A DNA stretch of 45,292 nt from Actinomyces sp. ICM47 (GCF_000278725.1 NZ_ALCA01000098.1:1-45292), one strand, 5' to 3'. Positions 34,720-43,894 are shown, counted from the first letter of the stretch. Notes: generated by a model not told the origin, from the letters alone. Numbers and translations: made by a program.

Positions 34720-37700
34720 GTGGTTCCTAGTATCTTTTCGCGCCGTTCCGCCCCCGAGCCCGAGGCCCCCGAAGCCTCGTCCACGTCGACGCACCCGACC
34801 ACCCTTGTCGGTCAGGCGCGCTCCGCGTGGCGCACACGACTCGAGGAGACCATCGCTGCTGACAGCAAAAACCTGCCGACCCTCTCGCTCACCGAGGCCC
34901 ACCCCGGCGGCCTCGCCCAGCTCTTCACCGAGCACCCCGTCCGCCTGAGCCTGCTTATCCGCGAACCCATCGCCCTGGGCCGCGCGCTCGACCGCGCCCG
35001 CGCGATCATCGCCCGCTCTGAGAAACGCGCCGCCAGCCACGGAACCGGCCCGATCCACCTGGCTATTGGAACCGCCACGTGGCGCCACGGCACCGAACTC
35101 ATCACCGTGCCCGCCCTGCTGCGCCCCGTACGCCTCGTGCGCCGCAACGACGACGTCCTCATCGCCGTGGGGCACGGTGCCCTCCTTGCACCCGAACTTG
35201 AAAACGCCCTGCGCGCGGCCGGAGAAGACATCGACGGACGCAATATTCTCGCCCAGGCCAGCGGACACCACGGGTTCTCCTCCTCGCAGGCCATGAGCGC
35301 CTTGCGCCAGGCATGCAGCGTCCTCAACCGCTTTGAGCTGCGCGACGAACTAGTCGTCGGTCTCTTCATCCACCCCGCCGGCCCCCTCGCCGCCAGCCTC
35401 GACACCGACGTCGAGGCCCTGGCTGACTCCGCGGTTATCCGCGCGCTCGCGGGTGACCAGGACGCTCGCCGAGAGCTGACCGCCACGCCGCTCACGCGCA
35501 ATCCCGGCGACCGCGACCCGTGGGCCGAAAAGGGGATCGGCGACCTGCTCCCCACTCAGCAGGACGCAGTCGAGGCCGCATCCGATGGCCGCAGCGTCCT
35601 TATCGACGTGCCCGCATACGCCGACGACGCCTCCATCGTCGCCGCCATCCTCGCGGACGCGGCTGCCACCGGGCATTCCGTCCTGCACGTGTCCACCGCG
35701 CCCTCGCGCTCGATTGCCGCCTACTCGCGTCTAGCCGACCTGGGCCTGTCCGACGTCATCGCCAACATCGACGGATACTCCGACGCGCGGCGCAGCCTTG
35801 CCCCGCGCGTCAAGGAAGCAATGGACGACATGGCTCCCGTCGTCGACCAGGTGAGCGTCGACGCGATGCGCGCCCGCCTGCGCCACGTGCGTTCCTCGCT
35901 GAGTTCCTACGCGAAGGCCCTGCACGAACCCTACGGACGCTTCGGCGTATGCGCGGCCGATGCCCTGCGTGCGCTCACCGACCTCACCAGCAGCGAGGGC
36001 GCACCCACGACCCGCGTCCGCCTGTCTGATCAGACCCTCTTTGAGATCGCCATGGACCAGGGCAAGTCCGCCCGCGCCCTCCTCCGCGAGGCCATCGCCT
36101 CCGGACGCCTGACGAGGGGTGCATCCTCCGCCTGGGCAAAGGCCATCCTGACCTCCGACGAACAGGCCTCCGACGCCCTCACGCGCGTCAACCGCCTGTC
36201 CCAAACGCTGCCCGAGCTGCTTGTCTACATTTCCTCCGTCGCTGGCGAGGCCGGTATCAAGCCCGCGGGCACCCTCGCCCAGTGGGATCGCCAGCTCGCC
36301 ATGTTCGACGGAATCGCCGACGTCCTCGACGTCTTCAAGCCCCGCGTGTTCGAACGCAGCGCCGCTGACATGGTGATCGCTACCGCCCCCAAGCAGTGGC
36401 GCAAGGACCACGGCATTGCCATGAGCCGAGCCGAGCGCACTCGCCTGGTCAAACAGGCCCAAGACCTCGTCCGCCCCGGCGTCCACGTGCCCGACCTGCA
36501 CCGTGCTCTCATCCGCGTTCAAGAACGCCGCGACGCCTGGTGCGCCGTGTGCGGCGACGACTCCTGGCCGATCCTGCCCGCCAAAATCGGCGAAATCTCA
36601 GCCCTGACCGACTCTGTGCGCGACGACCTCGACGCCATCGCCCCCGTGTTCGTGGACGAAGAACCGGACCTGGTCGCCACCCACGTGCAGCGCCTGTCCA
36701 CCCTCATTGAACGCTGGGCCGGCGACACGAGCGCCGCCCGCGAGATCCCCGCCCGCCTCGAGATGCGTTCGCGCCTGGCAGCCCACGGCCTCGACGCCCT
36801 TGCCCAGGACCTCGCCGACCGACGCGTCGACGAATCCCAGATCGACACCGAACTCGACCTGGCCTGGTGGGCCTCCCTGCTGCGCTCCATGCTGGCCTCC
36901 CAGCCCGCCCTCGGCGGCGTCGACCCTACTTCCCTTGAAGACCTCGCCCGCGAAGGCCGCGAGCTCGACGAAGCCCAGGTCGCGTCGCTCATCCCGCAGG
37001 CCATCACCGGCGTGCGTAGGATCCGCGCGAACGCCCTCGCCGCGCGCCCCAGGCAATACGAGGAACTGCGCGAACTCCTCGAAGACGGGGGCGCGCCCTC
37101 CGACCTCGAGCTGCTCATCGCCTACCCGCTCGTGCGCCACCTCCTGCCCGTCCTCATGACGGTCCCCGCCATGGTGCCCATGCTCGCACCCACCGGGCGT
37201 ACCGTCGACATCGTCGTGCTCGACGGCGCAGACGGCCTGCCCCTCGCCGAACTTGTGCCCATCATCGCGCGCGGCCACCAGCTGGTCGTTATCGACGACC
37301 TCGCCGCCGCCTCCGAAGGCGGTGCCACTCGCGCGCTCGCCGACGTCCTGCCTACCCTGCGCGTCGACCCCGGCCCGCGCCGCCTCAACGATCAGGTCGC
37401 GCTGCTCCTCGCTCGCTACGGCTACGAGCACGCCGGCATCCCCGTTCCGTGGACCGCCGCGAACGCTCCCGTATCCGCGCGCTGGGTCGAGGCCACCGGC
37501 ATGCCCGCCCCCGGCGCCCACGCCATCGAATCGACGTCCGCGGAGGTCCGAGCCGTCGTCGACGCCGTCATCGAGCACGCCGTCGAATCCCCCGAACGGT
37601 CCCTCGCTGTCGTCGCCCTGTCCGACCGCCACGCCCAGCGTATCTCCGAGGCCCTGGCAGCCGTGCGCTCGAAGGAACCCGGGCTGGCCTCGTTCTTCGA

Positions 37701-38991
37701 CCCAGCAACGCCCGAACCTTTCGTCGTCATCGGCCCGCAGCAGGCCCTCGGCCTGACGCGCGAGTCCCTGATCCTGTCCGTCGGCTTCGCGAAAACTCCG
37801 CACCGTCGCGTCATCCACGACTTCGGGATCCTATCCACCGAAAAGGGTGCGGACGCCCTCGCTGAGGTCCTCCGCATCGTGCGCGGCGACCTTACGCTCG
37901 TGTCCTCACTGCGCTCCGACGAAATCGACCGCGACCGGTTGCACCACGAGGGCTCCCGGATGCTCGTCGACCTCCTTGAGATCGCCGAGGGGCACGCGGG
38001 CGAAGGAATGGACGCCTGGCCGGTCCTCGCCGGCGAACCCGACCGACTCCTCGTCGACCTGGCGGACCACCTCTACTCCCGAGGCCTCGAAGTCGTCGCC
38101 AACGTCGGCATTCCCGGCGGCATGCGTGTCCCCCTGGCCATCGGACACCCCGCCTTGCCCGGCCGCCTCCTACTCGCCATCCTCACCGACGACGAGGAAT
38201 ACCTGTCCGAGCCCAGCCAGCGCGTGCGCGACCGCGCCCGCCCCCGCTGGCTCGAAGCCCAAGGCTGGCACGTCTACACCGCCCTGTCCATGGCCCTGTT
38301 CATCGACCCGGAAAAGGAAACCAACACAATCGTCGACGCCGTCCTCGACGCCCTCGACGAACTCAACGTCAGCTCCGACACGCCCGCCGTCGCCGTGCCT
38401 GCACACGTTGACGACGACGAGGCCGAAACCTCGTCCGCAACCGGGGGTGCGGACGACTCGGCGGTGAGTGCTGGCTCCGCTGAGGCCTCGATCCCCGTCG
38501 CCGCGAAGGACGCTCAGGCACCTGCGACCGAACCCGCCTCCGAGTCTGGCGACGATACCCCGTCTGCGCCCGCCAAGCCGCGCCCGCCCATGCTGGACGA
38601 CGGCCTCGACGAAGAATCCAAACGCCGCAAGAAAGCCGACGAAGACACGACCGGCATGCTGCTGGAAATCAAGCGCAAGGAACGCGCCTCCGAGAAGAAC
38701 CGCGGCCCGCGTCCCGCGATTGCCAAGGGCCTGCCACTGGCCGCCTACTCCGACGACCAGCTCGACGAAATGGCCGCCTGGGTTCGCTCCGACGGCGTCG
38801 AACGCACCGACCTGGAGACCGCAGAAGAACTGCGCGAAGCCCTGGGCATCACGCGCCGCGGCTTCCAGTCCGACGCGGTGCTCGGCAACGTCGTGCGCCG
38901 CACCAAGCCGAAGGCCTCTGCCGCGTCCTCGGAGGACACTGCTCCCGGCGACGAGGCCGAGCCTGGCGACCAGGATCCCTCCGATGAGTGA
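34720..38991 (+). CDS. Large DUF4011/SF1 helicase-nuclease-like protein with degenerate active sites
   Basis: The protein is 1423 residues long and intact. The N-terminal region (about 30-145) resembles DUF4011-type helicases (IHLAIGTATWRHG, VPALLRPVRLVRR). A RecA-like core follows, but the Walker A region reads VPAYADDASIV (from residue 297) where GPPGTGKS is expected, and the Walker B region reads LDGADG (834-839), where active relatives have DEAS-type residues. A second RecA-like segment carries IGPQQALGLTRESLILSVGFAKTPHRRVIHDFG. The MTES_1575-type nuclease region (about 1100-1200) has RVPLAIGHP and LAILTDDEEYL and lacks the usual acidic pair. An acidic linker and a helical tail (about 1310-1390) end it. 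ATP hydrolysis and DNA cleavage are therefore doubtful. The start is GTG. Confidence 0.75.
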   Translation: MVPSIFSRRSAPEPEAPEASSTSTHPTTLVGQARSAWRTRLEETIAADSKNLPTLSLTEAHPGGLAQLFTEHPVRLSLLIREPIALGRALDRARAIIARSEKRAASHGTGPIHLAIGTATWRHGTELITVPALLRPVRLVRRNDDVLIAVGHGALLAPELENALRAAGEDIDGRNILAQASGHHGFSSSQAMSALRQACSVLNRFELRDELVVGLFIHPAGPLAASLDTDVEALADSAVIRALAGDQDARRELTATPLTRNPGDRDPWAEKGIGDLLPTQQDAVEAASDGRSVLIDVPAYADDASIVAAILADAAATGHSVLHVSTAPSRSIAAYSRLADLGLSDVIANIDGYSDARRSLAPRVKEAMDDMAPVVDQVSVDAMRARLRHVRSSLSSYAKALHEPYGRFGVCAADALRALTDLTSSEGAPTTRVRLSDQTLFEIAMDQGKSARALLREAIASGRLTRGASSAWAKAILTSDEQASDALTRVNRLSQTLPELLVYISSVAGEAGIKPAGTLAQWDRQLAMFDGIADVLDVFKPRVFERSAADMVIATAPKQWRKDHGIAMSRAERTRLVKQAQDLVRPGVHVPDLHRALIRVQERRDAWCAVCGDDSWPILPAKIGEISALTDSVRDDLDAIAPVFVDEEPDLVATHVQRLSTLIERWAGDTSAAREIPARLEMRSRLAAHGLDALAQDLADRRVDESQIDTELDLAWWASLLRSMLASQPALGGVDPTSLEDLAREGRELDEAQVASLIPQAITGVRRIRANALAARPRQYEELRELLEDGGAPSDLELLIAYPLVRHLLPVLMTVPAMVPMLAPTGRTVDIVVLDGADGLPLAELVPIIARGHQLVVIDDLAAASEGGATRALADVLPTLRVDPGPRRLNDQVALLLARYGYEHAGIPVPWTAANAPVSARWVEATGMPAPGAHAIESTSAEVRAVVDAVIEHAVESPERSLAVVALSDRHAQRISEALAAVRSKEPGLASFFDPATPEPFVVIGPQQALGLTRESLILSVGFAKTPHRRVIHDFGILSTEKGADALAEVLRIVRGDLTLVSSLRSDEIDRDRLHHEGSRMLVDLLEIAEGHAGEGMDAWPVLAGEPDRLLVDLADHLYSRGLEVVANVGIPGGMRVPLAIGHPALPGRLLLAILTDDEEYLSEPSQRVRDRARPRWLEAQGWHVYTALSMALFIDPEKETNTIVDAVLDALDELNVSSDTPAVAVPAHVDDDEAETSSATGGADDSAVSAGSAEASIPVAAKDAQAPATEPASESGDDTPSAPAKPRPPMLDDGLDEESKRRKKADEDTTGMLLEIKRKERASEKNRGPRPAIAKGLPLAAYSDDQLDEMAAWVRSDGVERTDLETAEELREALGITRRGFQSDAVLGNVVRRTKPKASAASSEDTAPGDEAEPGDQDPSDE

Positions 38992-39208
38992 GGCGCCAGC
39001 ACCGCGCAAGCGTCGCCGCGTCGCACGCTTCGTGTCCGAGGTCGACCTGCGCCTCATCGCCGAGGGCCTGCCGCCCTCCTGGGAAGACCGCGTGCGCCCC
39101 GAAGACACGCGCCCCGGCTCCATGGCCGACGCCCCCGACCGGGGCGACGGTGCCAACGACGCGCGCCTACTCGACAACGTGCCCCCGCACGCCCAGGCTC
39201 GCGCCTAG
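38984..39208 (+). CDS. Small basic protein overlapping the helicase-like gene
   Basis: This 74-residue ORF begins at an ATG inside the end of the large gene and overlaps it by 8 bp. It is basic at the N-terminus (PRKRRRVARF) and has FVSEVDLRLIAEGLPPSWEDRVRPED, which looks like a real helical protein, before a Gly/Asp-rich end. I do not recognise the family. An AGGA lies about 8 nt upstream. The overlap suggests coupled translation with the large protein, and so a partner role, but this is inference. A chance ORF cannot be fully excluded. Confidence 0.6.
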   Translation: MSEAPAPRKRRRVARFVSEVDLRLIAEGLPPSWEDRVRPEDTRPGSMADAPDRGDGANDARLLDNVPPHAQARA

Positions 39209-39695
39209 GGGTGAGGTCGCCCGCGCGGGGCAACCCCGGACCTGTCCGGGTGGCGGTGCCCGGTGGCGGCGGCCCGCGTGGGGAGCTATCGAGTGCGCAC
39301 GGGTGGCCACGGTAGTCGGCGGAAGGCGACCAGCTGCCCATCGGGAGCTACCGAGTGCGCATGGGGGCCACGAGATCGAGGCGCGTGCAGCCCACTACCG
39401 GGGCGCGCTCGCACACAACCCCTCTCACCATGCGCCTCAATCCCCTTTGATACGCGCGCGAACACGCTATGTGGAGTTTGGGCCTTCTCATCCGCACGTG
39501 GGCCTGCTATTCCGAGCCTGGGCAACGCCGCCCGCGTGCGGAATAGGGGGTTCACGTGCGGGACAGGCGGCCCGCGTGCAGACCCAGGCGGAGTAGTGTT
39601 CTATAACCTCGTTGCCGGGACACGTCGGTGGATACAAAAATGCGGGGCCGATGCGTTCATCGGCCCCGCATTCCCTCGCGAAGAGGACAGAAAAA
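39209..39695. other. Gene-free, repeat-rich stretch
   Basis: These 487 bases hold no supported gene. They carry a 30-bp imperfect direct repeat (39281-39311 and 39343-39372, offset 62), and nested inverted repeats: CCGCACGTG (39492-39500) with CACGTGCGG (39553-39561), and CTATTCCG (39507-39514) with CGGAATAG (39539-39546). The mscL terminator is at the right end. Confidence 0.7.
39635..39670 (-). terminator. Rho-independent terminator of mscL
   Basis: A perfect 13-bp stem (39641-39653 with 39658-39670) has a 4-nt loop. On the minus strand it is followed by a run of T (AAAAA at 39636-39640 on the plus strand). Confidence 0.93.
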
Positions 39696-40088
39696 TCAGG
39701 CGCGGTCGCCCTTGGCGAGGGCGTCGCGGATCTCGGTGAGGAGCTGGACCTCCTCCGAGACCTCCTTGGGGGTGTCGTCCGCAGCCTTCTTACGGCGGGC
39801 GTTGAGGGCGTTCATGGGCACGACGATGCAGAAGTAGATCGCGAAGGCCATGAGGAGGAAGTTGATGACGGCGGTGATCAGGACGCCGAACTTCACGTCG
39901 GTGCCATTGAGGGTGAGGATGAAGGCATCCGAGAAGTCGGGCTTGCCGATGACGGCGGCGATCAGCGGGTTGATGATGCCGTCGACGAGGGCATCGATGA
40001 TGTTCTTGAAGGCGGCACCGATGATGACACCGACGGCCAGCTCGATGACGTTGCCGCGAGCGATGAATTCCTTGAAGCCCTTAAGCAT
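39696..40088 (-). CDS. mscL: Large-conductance mechanosensitive channel
   Basis: MscL is a homopentameric channel that opens at high membrane tension to release solutes in osmotic shock. The 130-residue length is typical. The N-terminal amphipathic helix MLKGFKEFIARGNVIELAVGVIIGAAF leads into the pore helix TM1, and TM2 (about 70-95) reads FGVLITAVINFLLMAFAIYFCIV. A charged cytoplasmic helix ends it. The ATG at 40088 has AGGAG upstream; an upstream in-frame extension is rejected. A clear terminator follows. In mycobacteria mscL (Rv0985c) also lies a few genes from galU and moeA. Confidence 0.97.
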   Translation of the reverse strand: MLKGFKEFIARGNVIELAVGVIIGAAFKNIIDALVDGIINPLIAAVIGKPDFSDAFILTLNGTDVKFGVLITAVINFLLMAFAIYFCIVVPMNALNARRKKAADDTPKEVSEEVQLLTEIRDALAKGDRA

Positions 40089-40258
40089 GGGTTCTCCTGT
40101 GTGAAAGGTCGGCGGAGCCGACACGTCTGAACCGCCGAGGAAACTCGGCGTGGCGGGCGGGAGCCGCCGGGGCTGGCGCCGCGCGGGCGCGCTGTTACCA
40201 CGGAGAACATTAGGGGGACTTTCGTCGTGACGATAGCGAGCAGGGGGTAATGTTCGTC

Positions 40259-40290
40259 GCAGTATCGCCAATTGGCGGCGGCGTTACTGC
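40259..40290. promoter_or_regulatory. Nested dyad upstream of mscL
   Basis: GCAGTA at 40259-40264 pairs with TACTGC at 40285-40290 and encloses the perfect 12-bp palindrome CGCCAATTGGCG at 40266-40277. It lies 171 bp before the mscL start. It could be an operator or a structured leader. Confidence 0.45.
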
Positions 40291-40359
40291 AATGCCGCAG
40301 ATAACGGGCCTCTGAGAGATAGGTGACAAACGATTGATCGATGTGGTCTGGCGCGTTTG

Positions 40360-41004
40360 TTAGGGCCTCGTGACACGGATCGTGCGTGTGGGTGTGATGA
40401 TTGCGTCGATGGGTACGTCGTGCGCCTCAAGGGGGATCTGGCCGGGTTCCAGTACCTCGTCATCAAAAATGACGGCGACGACCGGCGCGGTGGGGCAGCG
40501 GTGGGGGAGCGTGCGGTCGTACCAGCCGCCGCCCTGCCCCAGGCGCGTCCCGTCCAGGCCCCCGGCCAGCGCGGGCACGAGAATCAGGTCGGCCCGAGCC
40601 AGCGCCTCCGACGCCAATGCCTCGCCCGATGGCTGAGCGGGAGGCCTCCCCGGCATCACCAACGCCTGCCCTGCCTCCCACAGTCCCCAGCGCGGTCCGC
40701 TCAGAGCTACCCCGGCCTCGTCAACGAGGACCGGCAGAAGCGCGCGGGGAAAGAGGCCGAGCGTCAGGGACAGGTCCGGCTCAAGCGGAGTGGGCACGAA
40801 GAGCGCGGGCAAGGCGACGGACCCCATCGACGAGGCTAGGGCACGCACCTGGAAGGCGATCCCTTCCGCTTCGGCACGGTGACGTACCAGCAGGGGAGCT
40901 TGGTCAGTATCTGACGACTGTGCGCCAATCGAGGTGCCGGGGAATGCTCGGCGACCCCGGCGCCGGGCTCGAATCTCCGCGCGGAGAGTTGTTTTTGTGG
41001 CCAT
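40360..41004 (-). CDS. 5-formyltetrahydrofolate cyclo-ligase
   Basis: This enzyme turns 5-formyl-THF and ATP into 5,10-methenyl-THF and so recycles the folate one-carbon pool. The signature GTRLGQGGGWYDRTLP (about 151-166) is the ATP/substrate loop. The N-terminal KTTLRAEIRARRRGR is the usual basic start. The 214-residue length fits. It is divergent from galU with 39 bp between starts, as in mycobacteria (Rv0992c and galU Rv0993). No ribosome-binding site stands out, as in many genes here with short leaders. Confidence 0.93.
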   Translation of the reverse strand: MATKTTLRAEIRARRRGRRAFPGTSIGAQSSDTDQAPLLVRHRAEAEGIAFQVRALASSMGSVALPALFVPTPLEPDLSLTLGLFPRALLPVLVDEAGVALSGPRWGLWEAGQALVMPGRPPAQPSGEALASEALARADLILVPALAGGLDGTRLGQGGGWYDRTLPHRCPTAPVVAVIFDDEVLEPGQIPLEAHDVPIDAIITPTRTIRVTRP

Positions 41005-41043
41005 CGTCTCCCTCTTCGGTCGTTTCTTCGCTACCCTTGCAGT

Positions 41044-41967
41044 ATGTCAGAGAAAAACCAGCCTGTAGTGCACGCCGTTGTCCCCTCGGCCGGTCGCGGA
41101 ACCCGCTTCCTGCCCATCACGAAGTCGGTCCCCAAGGAGATGCTTCCCGTCGTTGACCGCCCCTCGATCGAATACATCGTTCGTGAGGCCACCGACGCTG
41201 GCATCGAAGACGTCCTGTTTGTCACTCGCGCGGGTAAGCAGGCCATCGAAGACTACTTCGACGCTGAGCCCGGCCTCGAGGCCGACCTCGAGAAGGCAGG
41301 CAAGGAAAAGGCCCTCGAGTACGTGAACGAGTACAAGAAGTACGCGCGCGTCCACTCCGTGCGCCAGGGGCACCCCCTCGGCCTCGGCCACGCGATCCTC
41401 CAGGCGAAGTCCCACGTGGGCGACGCCCCCTTCGCGGTCCTACTGCCGGACGACCTCATGGAACCCGGCTCGCAGCTGCTGCGCAAAATGATCCAGGTCC
41501 GCGAGGCCCTGGGCGGCAGCGTTGTCGCCCTGCTGAAGGTCACGCCCGAGCAGGCCACCGCCTACGCCTCTACCGCGGTCGAGGTGCTGCCTGTGCCCGA
41601 GGGCGTCGACCTGGAGGAGGGCCAGCTCATGCGCATTACCGACGTCACCGAGAAGCCCCCGCTCGACGAGGTCAAGTCCGAGTACGCCGTCGTCGGTCGC
41701 TACCTGCTGGACCCGGCCGTGTTCACTGCCCTCGAAAACATCGAACCGGGTGCCGGTGGTGAGTATCAGCTCACAGATGGGTACGCGCGTATGATCGGCC
41801 TCCCCGAAGAACAGGGTGGAGGGTTGTACGGTGTAGTCATTGACGAGCGTCGCTTCGATACCGGGGACAAACTCGGCTACCTCGAGGCAAACGTGACGCT
41901 CGCCCTTGAGGACCCGGCGCTTGGAGGGGAACTCAGGGAGTTCCTGCGCTCCAAGCTCGAGGACTGA
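41044..41967 (+). CDS. galU: UTP--glucose-1-phosphate uridylyltransferase
   Basis: GalU makes UDP-glucose from UTP and glucose 1-phosphate for glycan and envelope synthesis. The nucleotide-binding N-terminus reads AVVPSAGRGTRFLPITKSVPKEMLPVVDRP. The sugar-binding region has GLGHAILQAKSHVGDAPFAVLLPDD, and EYQLTDGYARM lies near residue 240. The length of 307 residues is typical. It is first in a tight cluster; moeA starts 5 bp after its stop. The ATG at 41044 has only a weak ribosome-binding site. Its place next to moeA and the GlpR-like gene is conserved across actinobacteria. Confidence 0.97.
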   Translation: MSEKNQPVVHAVVPSAGRGTRFLPITKSVPKEMLPVVDRPSIEYIVREATDAGIEDVLFVTRAGKQAIEDYFDAEPGLEADLEKAGKEKALEYVNEYKKYARVHSVRQGHPLGLGHAILQAKSHVGDAPFAVLLPDDLMEPGSQLLRKMIQVREALGGSVVALLKVTPEQATAYASTAVEVLPVPEGVDLEEGQLMRITDVTEKPPLDEVKSEYAVVGRYLLDPAVFTALENIEPGAGGEYQLTDGYARMIGLPEEQGGGLYGVVIDERRFDTGDKLGYLEANVTLALEDPALGGELREFLRSKLED

Positions 41968-41972
41968 GAACC

Positions 41973-43199
41973 ATGCGAAGCGTTGCCGACTTCTACCAGG
42001 ACTGCCAGGCCGTCGCTCACGCGGTGCCCCCGCTCGACGTCAAGCTTGCCGACGCAGTGAGCTGCGTGCTCGCGGAGGACGTGCAGGCACCCTTCAACCT
42101 TCCGGTCGCCGACCTGTCCGCGTGCGACGGGTACGCCGTGCGCGTGCGCGACTGTGAGGGAGCAACCCTGGAGACGCCGGTGACGCTTCCCGTCACCGAG
42201 GAGATCCGCGCCGGGGCCGTCGACCCCGCCGCCCTCGTGCCCGGCACTGCGATCCGTATCGCGTCCGGCGCGCCCATGCCCACGGGTGCCGAGGCCGTGG
42301 TTTCCCTCGAGTTCACCGACCACGGAGTCGCTCAGGTCGCCCTGCGCACCGCCCCCGCCAGCGGAGAGAACATCCGCCGCCGCGCCGAGGACGTTGCGCA
42401 GGGTGAGACCGTGCTGCGCGCCGGTACGCGTATCGGCGCGCGCCAAATGGCGCTCCTGGCCGGCGTGGGCCGTGACCACGTGCTCGTTCACCCACGACCG
42501 CGCGTCGTCATCATCTCCATTGGCGACGAGATCGTCGAACCCGGAGGCGAGGCTCGCCCCGGCACCGTCTTCGACGCCAACGGTCACGCCCTGGCCACGG
42601 CCGTTGCTGACGCCGGCGCCGAAACCTTCCGCGTCGCCGCCGTCCCCGACGAGCGAGGCCGCCTGCGCGACACGATCGAGGACCAGCTAGTGCGCGCCGA
42701 CCTCGTCCTGACGACCGGCGGCATCTCGTACGGCAGCGGCGACACCGTCCGCGAGGTCCTCGGCGCCCTCGGTACCGTCCGCTTCGATAGCGTCGCCGCC
42801 TGGCCCGGCCACATCATGGGCGTGGGTACCGTCGGTGGCGACGATGAGCGTCCCGGCACCCCCATCGTGTGTCTGCCCGGTGACCCGGTGTCCGCGCAGG
42901 TCTGCTTCGAGGTCTTCGTCCGCCCCGCGCTGCGCCACATGCAGGGGTGGACCACCGTCAACCGTCCGGTCGTGCGAGCCGTCGTTGACCGCTCCTGGTA
43001 CTCCCCGCGCGGTCGCCGCGAATTCGTGCGCGTGCGCCTCACGGGTTCCCCGCGCGCCGGCTACAACGCCTCCGTCATGGGGACCCCGGCCTCGTTGCTG
43101 CTCTCCGCGCTCGCGGACTCCAACGCGCTGGCCGTTGTCCCCGAGGACGTGACGAACGTGCGCGTGGGGGATACCTTGCAGTGCCTGGTCCTCGAATGA
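41973..43199 (+). CDS. moeA: MoeA/gephyrin-like molybdopterin molybdotransferase, possible Glp
   Basis: The 408-residue protein has the four-domain MoeA fold. LPVADLSACDGYAVR (about 44-57) lies in domain III, and the MoCF domain has TTGGISYGSGDTVREVL (about 247-263) and CLPGDPVSAQVCFEVF. MoeA inserts molybdate into molybdopterin. No other molybdenum cofactor gene is in the window, however, and in corynebacteria the copy beside this gene set is Glp, which works in cell division with the membrane protein GlpR. A GlpR/SepX-like gene is two genes downstream, so Glp is a strong alternative. It is 5 bp from galU and overlaps the next gene by ATGA. Confidence 0.93.
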   Translation: MRSVADFYQDCQAVAHAVPPLDVKLADAVSCVLAEDVQAPFNLPVADLSACDGYAVRVRDCEGATLETPVTLPVTEEIRAGAVDPAALVPGTAIRIASGAPMPTGAEAVVSLEFTDHGVAQVALRTAPASGENIRRRAEDVAQGETVLRAGTRIGARQMALLAGVGRDHVLVHPRPRVVIISIGDEIVEPGGEARPGTVFDANGHALATAVADAGAETFRVAAVPDERGRLRDTIEDQLVRADLVLTTGGISYGSGDTVREVLGALGTVRFDSVAAWPGHIMGVGTVGGDDERPGTPIVCLPGDPVSAQVCFEVFVRPALRHMQGWTTVNRPVVRAVVDRSWYSPRGRREFVRVRLTGSPRAGYNASVMGTPASLLLSALADSNALAVVPEDVTNVRVGDTLQCLVLE

Positions 43200-43894
43200 G
43201 GTGTCTGCTGCGGCGCTCCACGTGCGTGTGGGGGCGCGATATCGAGATGCTCACGCTGCGCGTGACGGATCCTGTGGGGCGTGGGTTTTTGCGCCCCGAC
43301 CCTGCGGGTGGCCCGAATCCGCGGGAGCTGGTCATCCGCCCCGTGCGCGGCCAGGAGCACCGCGACCTTGATGCTGTGCGCCGCGCTGACGGGCACTGGC
43401 TGCGCCCGTGGGAGGCGACTCTGCCCCCGGACACGCTCGAGCATATTCCCACCTTCTCCCAGTACATGCGTCGCGCTGATCGCGACCACCGCGAAGGGAC
43501 CGGCCTGATTTTTGGCGTCCGAATCGACGGTCGCTTCGTCGGGCAGTTCAGCATTTCGAATGTCCATTGGGGCGCGATGTCGTCGGGGATGCTGGGCTAC
43601 TGGATCGTGTCGAATTGGGCAGGACGAGGGCTGGGGTCCCTGTGCGCGGCCCTTGTCCTTGATCTGGTGGTGGGGGAGCTGGGCCTGCATCGGGTTGAGG
43701 TGTGCGTGCGCCCCGAGAATGAGCGTTCGCTCGGCGTGTGCCGCGGCCTTGGCCTGATTGAGGAAGGGGTGCGCCCTCGTTTCATGCACATCGCGGGCCA
43801 GTGGGCCGACCATGTTGCGTTCTTTATCGACTCCGAGTCGCTGCCTGAGGGGGGCCTCGTGCAGCGGCGGTGGGGAAGTCCCGCGATTTCCTGA
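43196..43894 (+). CDS. GNAT-family N-acetyltransferase, RimJ-like
   Basis: This 232-residue protein carries the RimJ/RimL-type GNAT domain. RELVIRPVRGQEHRDLDAVRRA begins it, and the acetyl-CoA loop lies in GYWIVSNWAGRGLGSLCAALVL (about 138-159, with the pattern GRGLGS). NERSLGVCRGLGLIEEG follows near residue 180. The start at 43196 overlaps the moeA stop by ATGA and is preferred over the GTG at 43181. An acceptor cannot be named; position fits mycobacterial Rv0995 (rimJ). It completes the galU-moeA-GNAT run before a 343-bp gap. Confidence 0.92.
   Translation: MRCLLRRSTCVWGRDIEMLTLRVTDPVGRGFLRPDPAGGPNPRELVIRPVRGQEHRDLDAVRRADGHWLRPWEATLPPDTLEHIPTFSQYMRRADRDHREGTGLIFGVRIDGRFVGQFSISNVHWGAMSSGMLGYWIVSNWAGRGLGSLCAALVLDLVVGELGLHRVEVCVRPENERSLGVCRGLGLIEEGVRPRFMHIAGQWADHVAFFIDSESLPEGGLVQRRWGSPAIS

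Noticed and set aside
36598..37818. 406-codon minus-strand frame opposite the large helicase-like gene
   Set aside because: Gly/Asp-rich shadow with no start site; the plus frame is continuous and family-like.
39263..39739. Open frame of 158 codons in the gene-free stretch
   Set aside because: It runs through the mscL terminator and into mscL on the opposite strand, and its translation is low-complexity without a ribosome-binding site.
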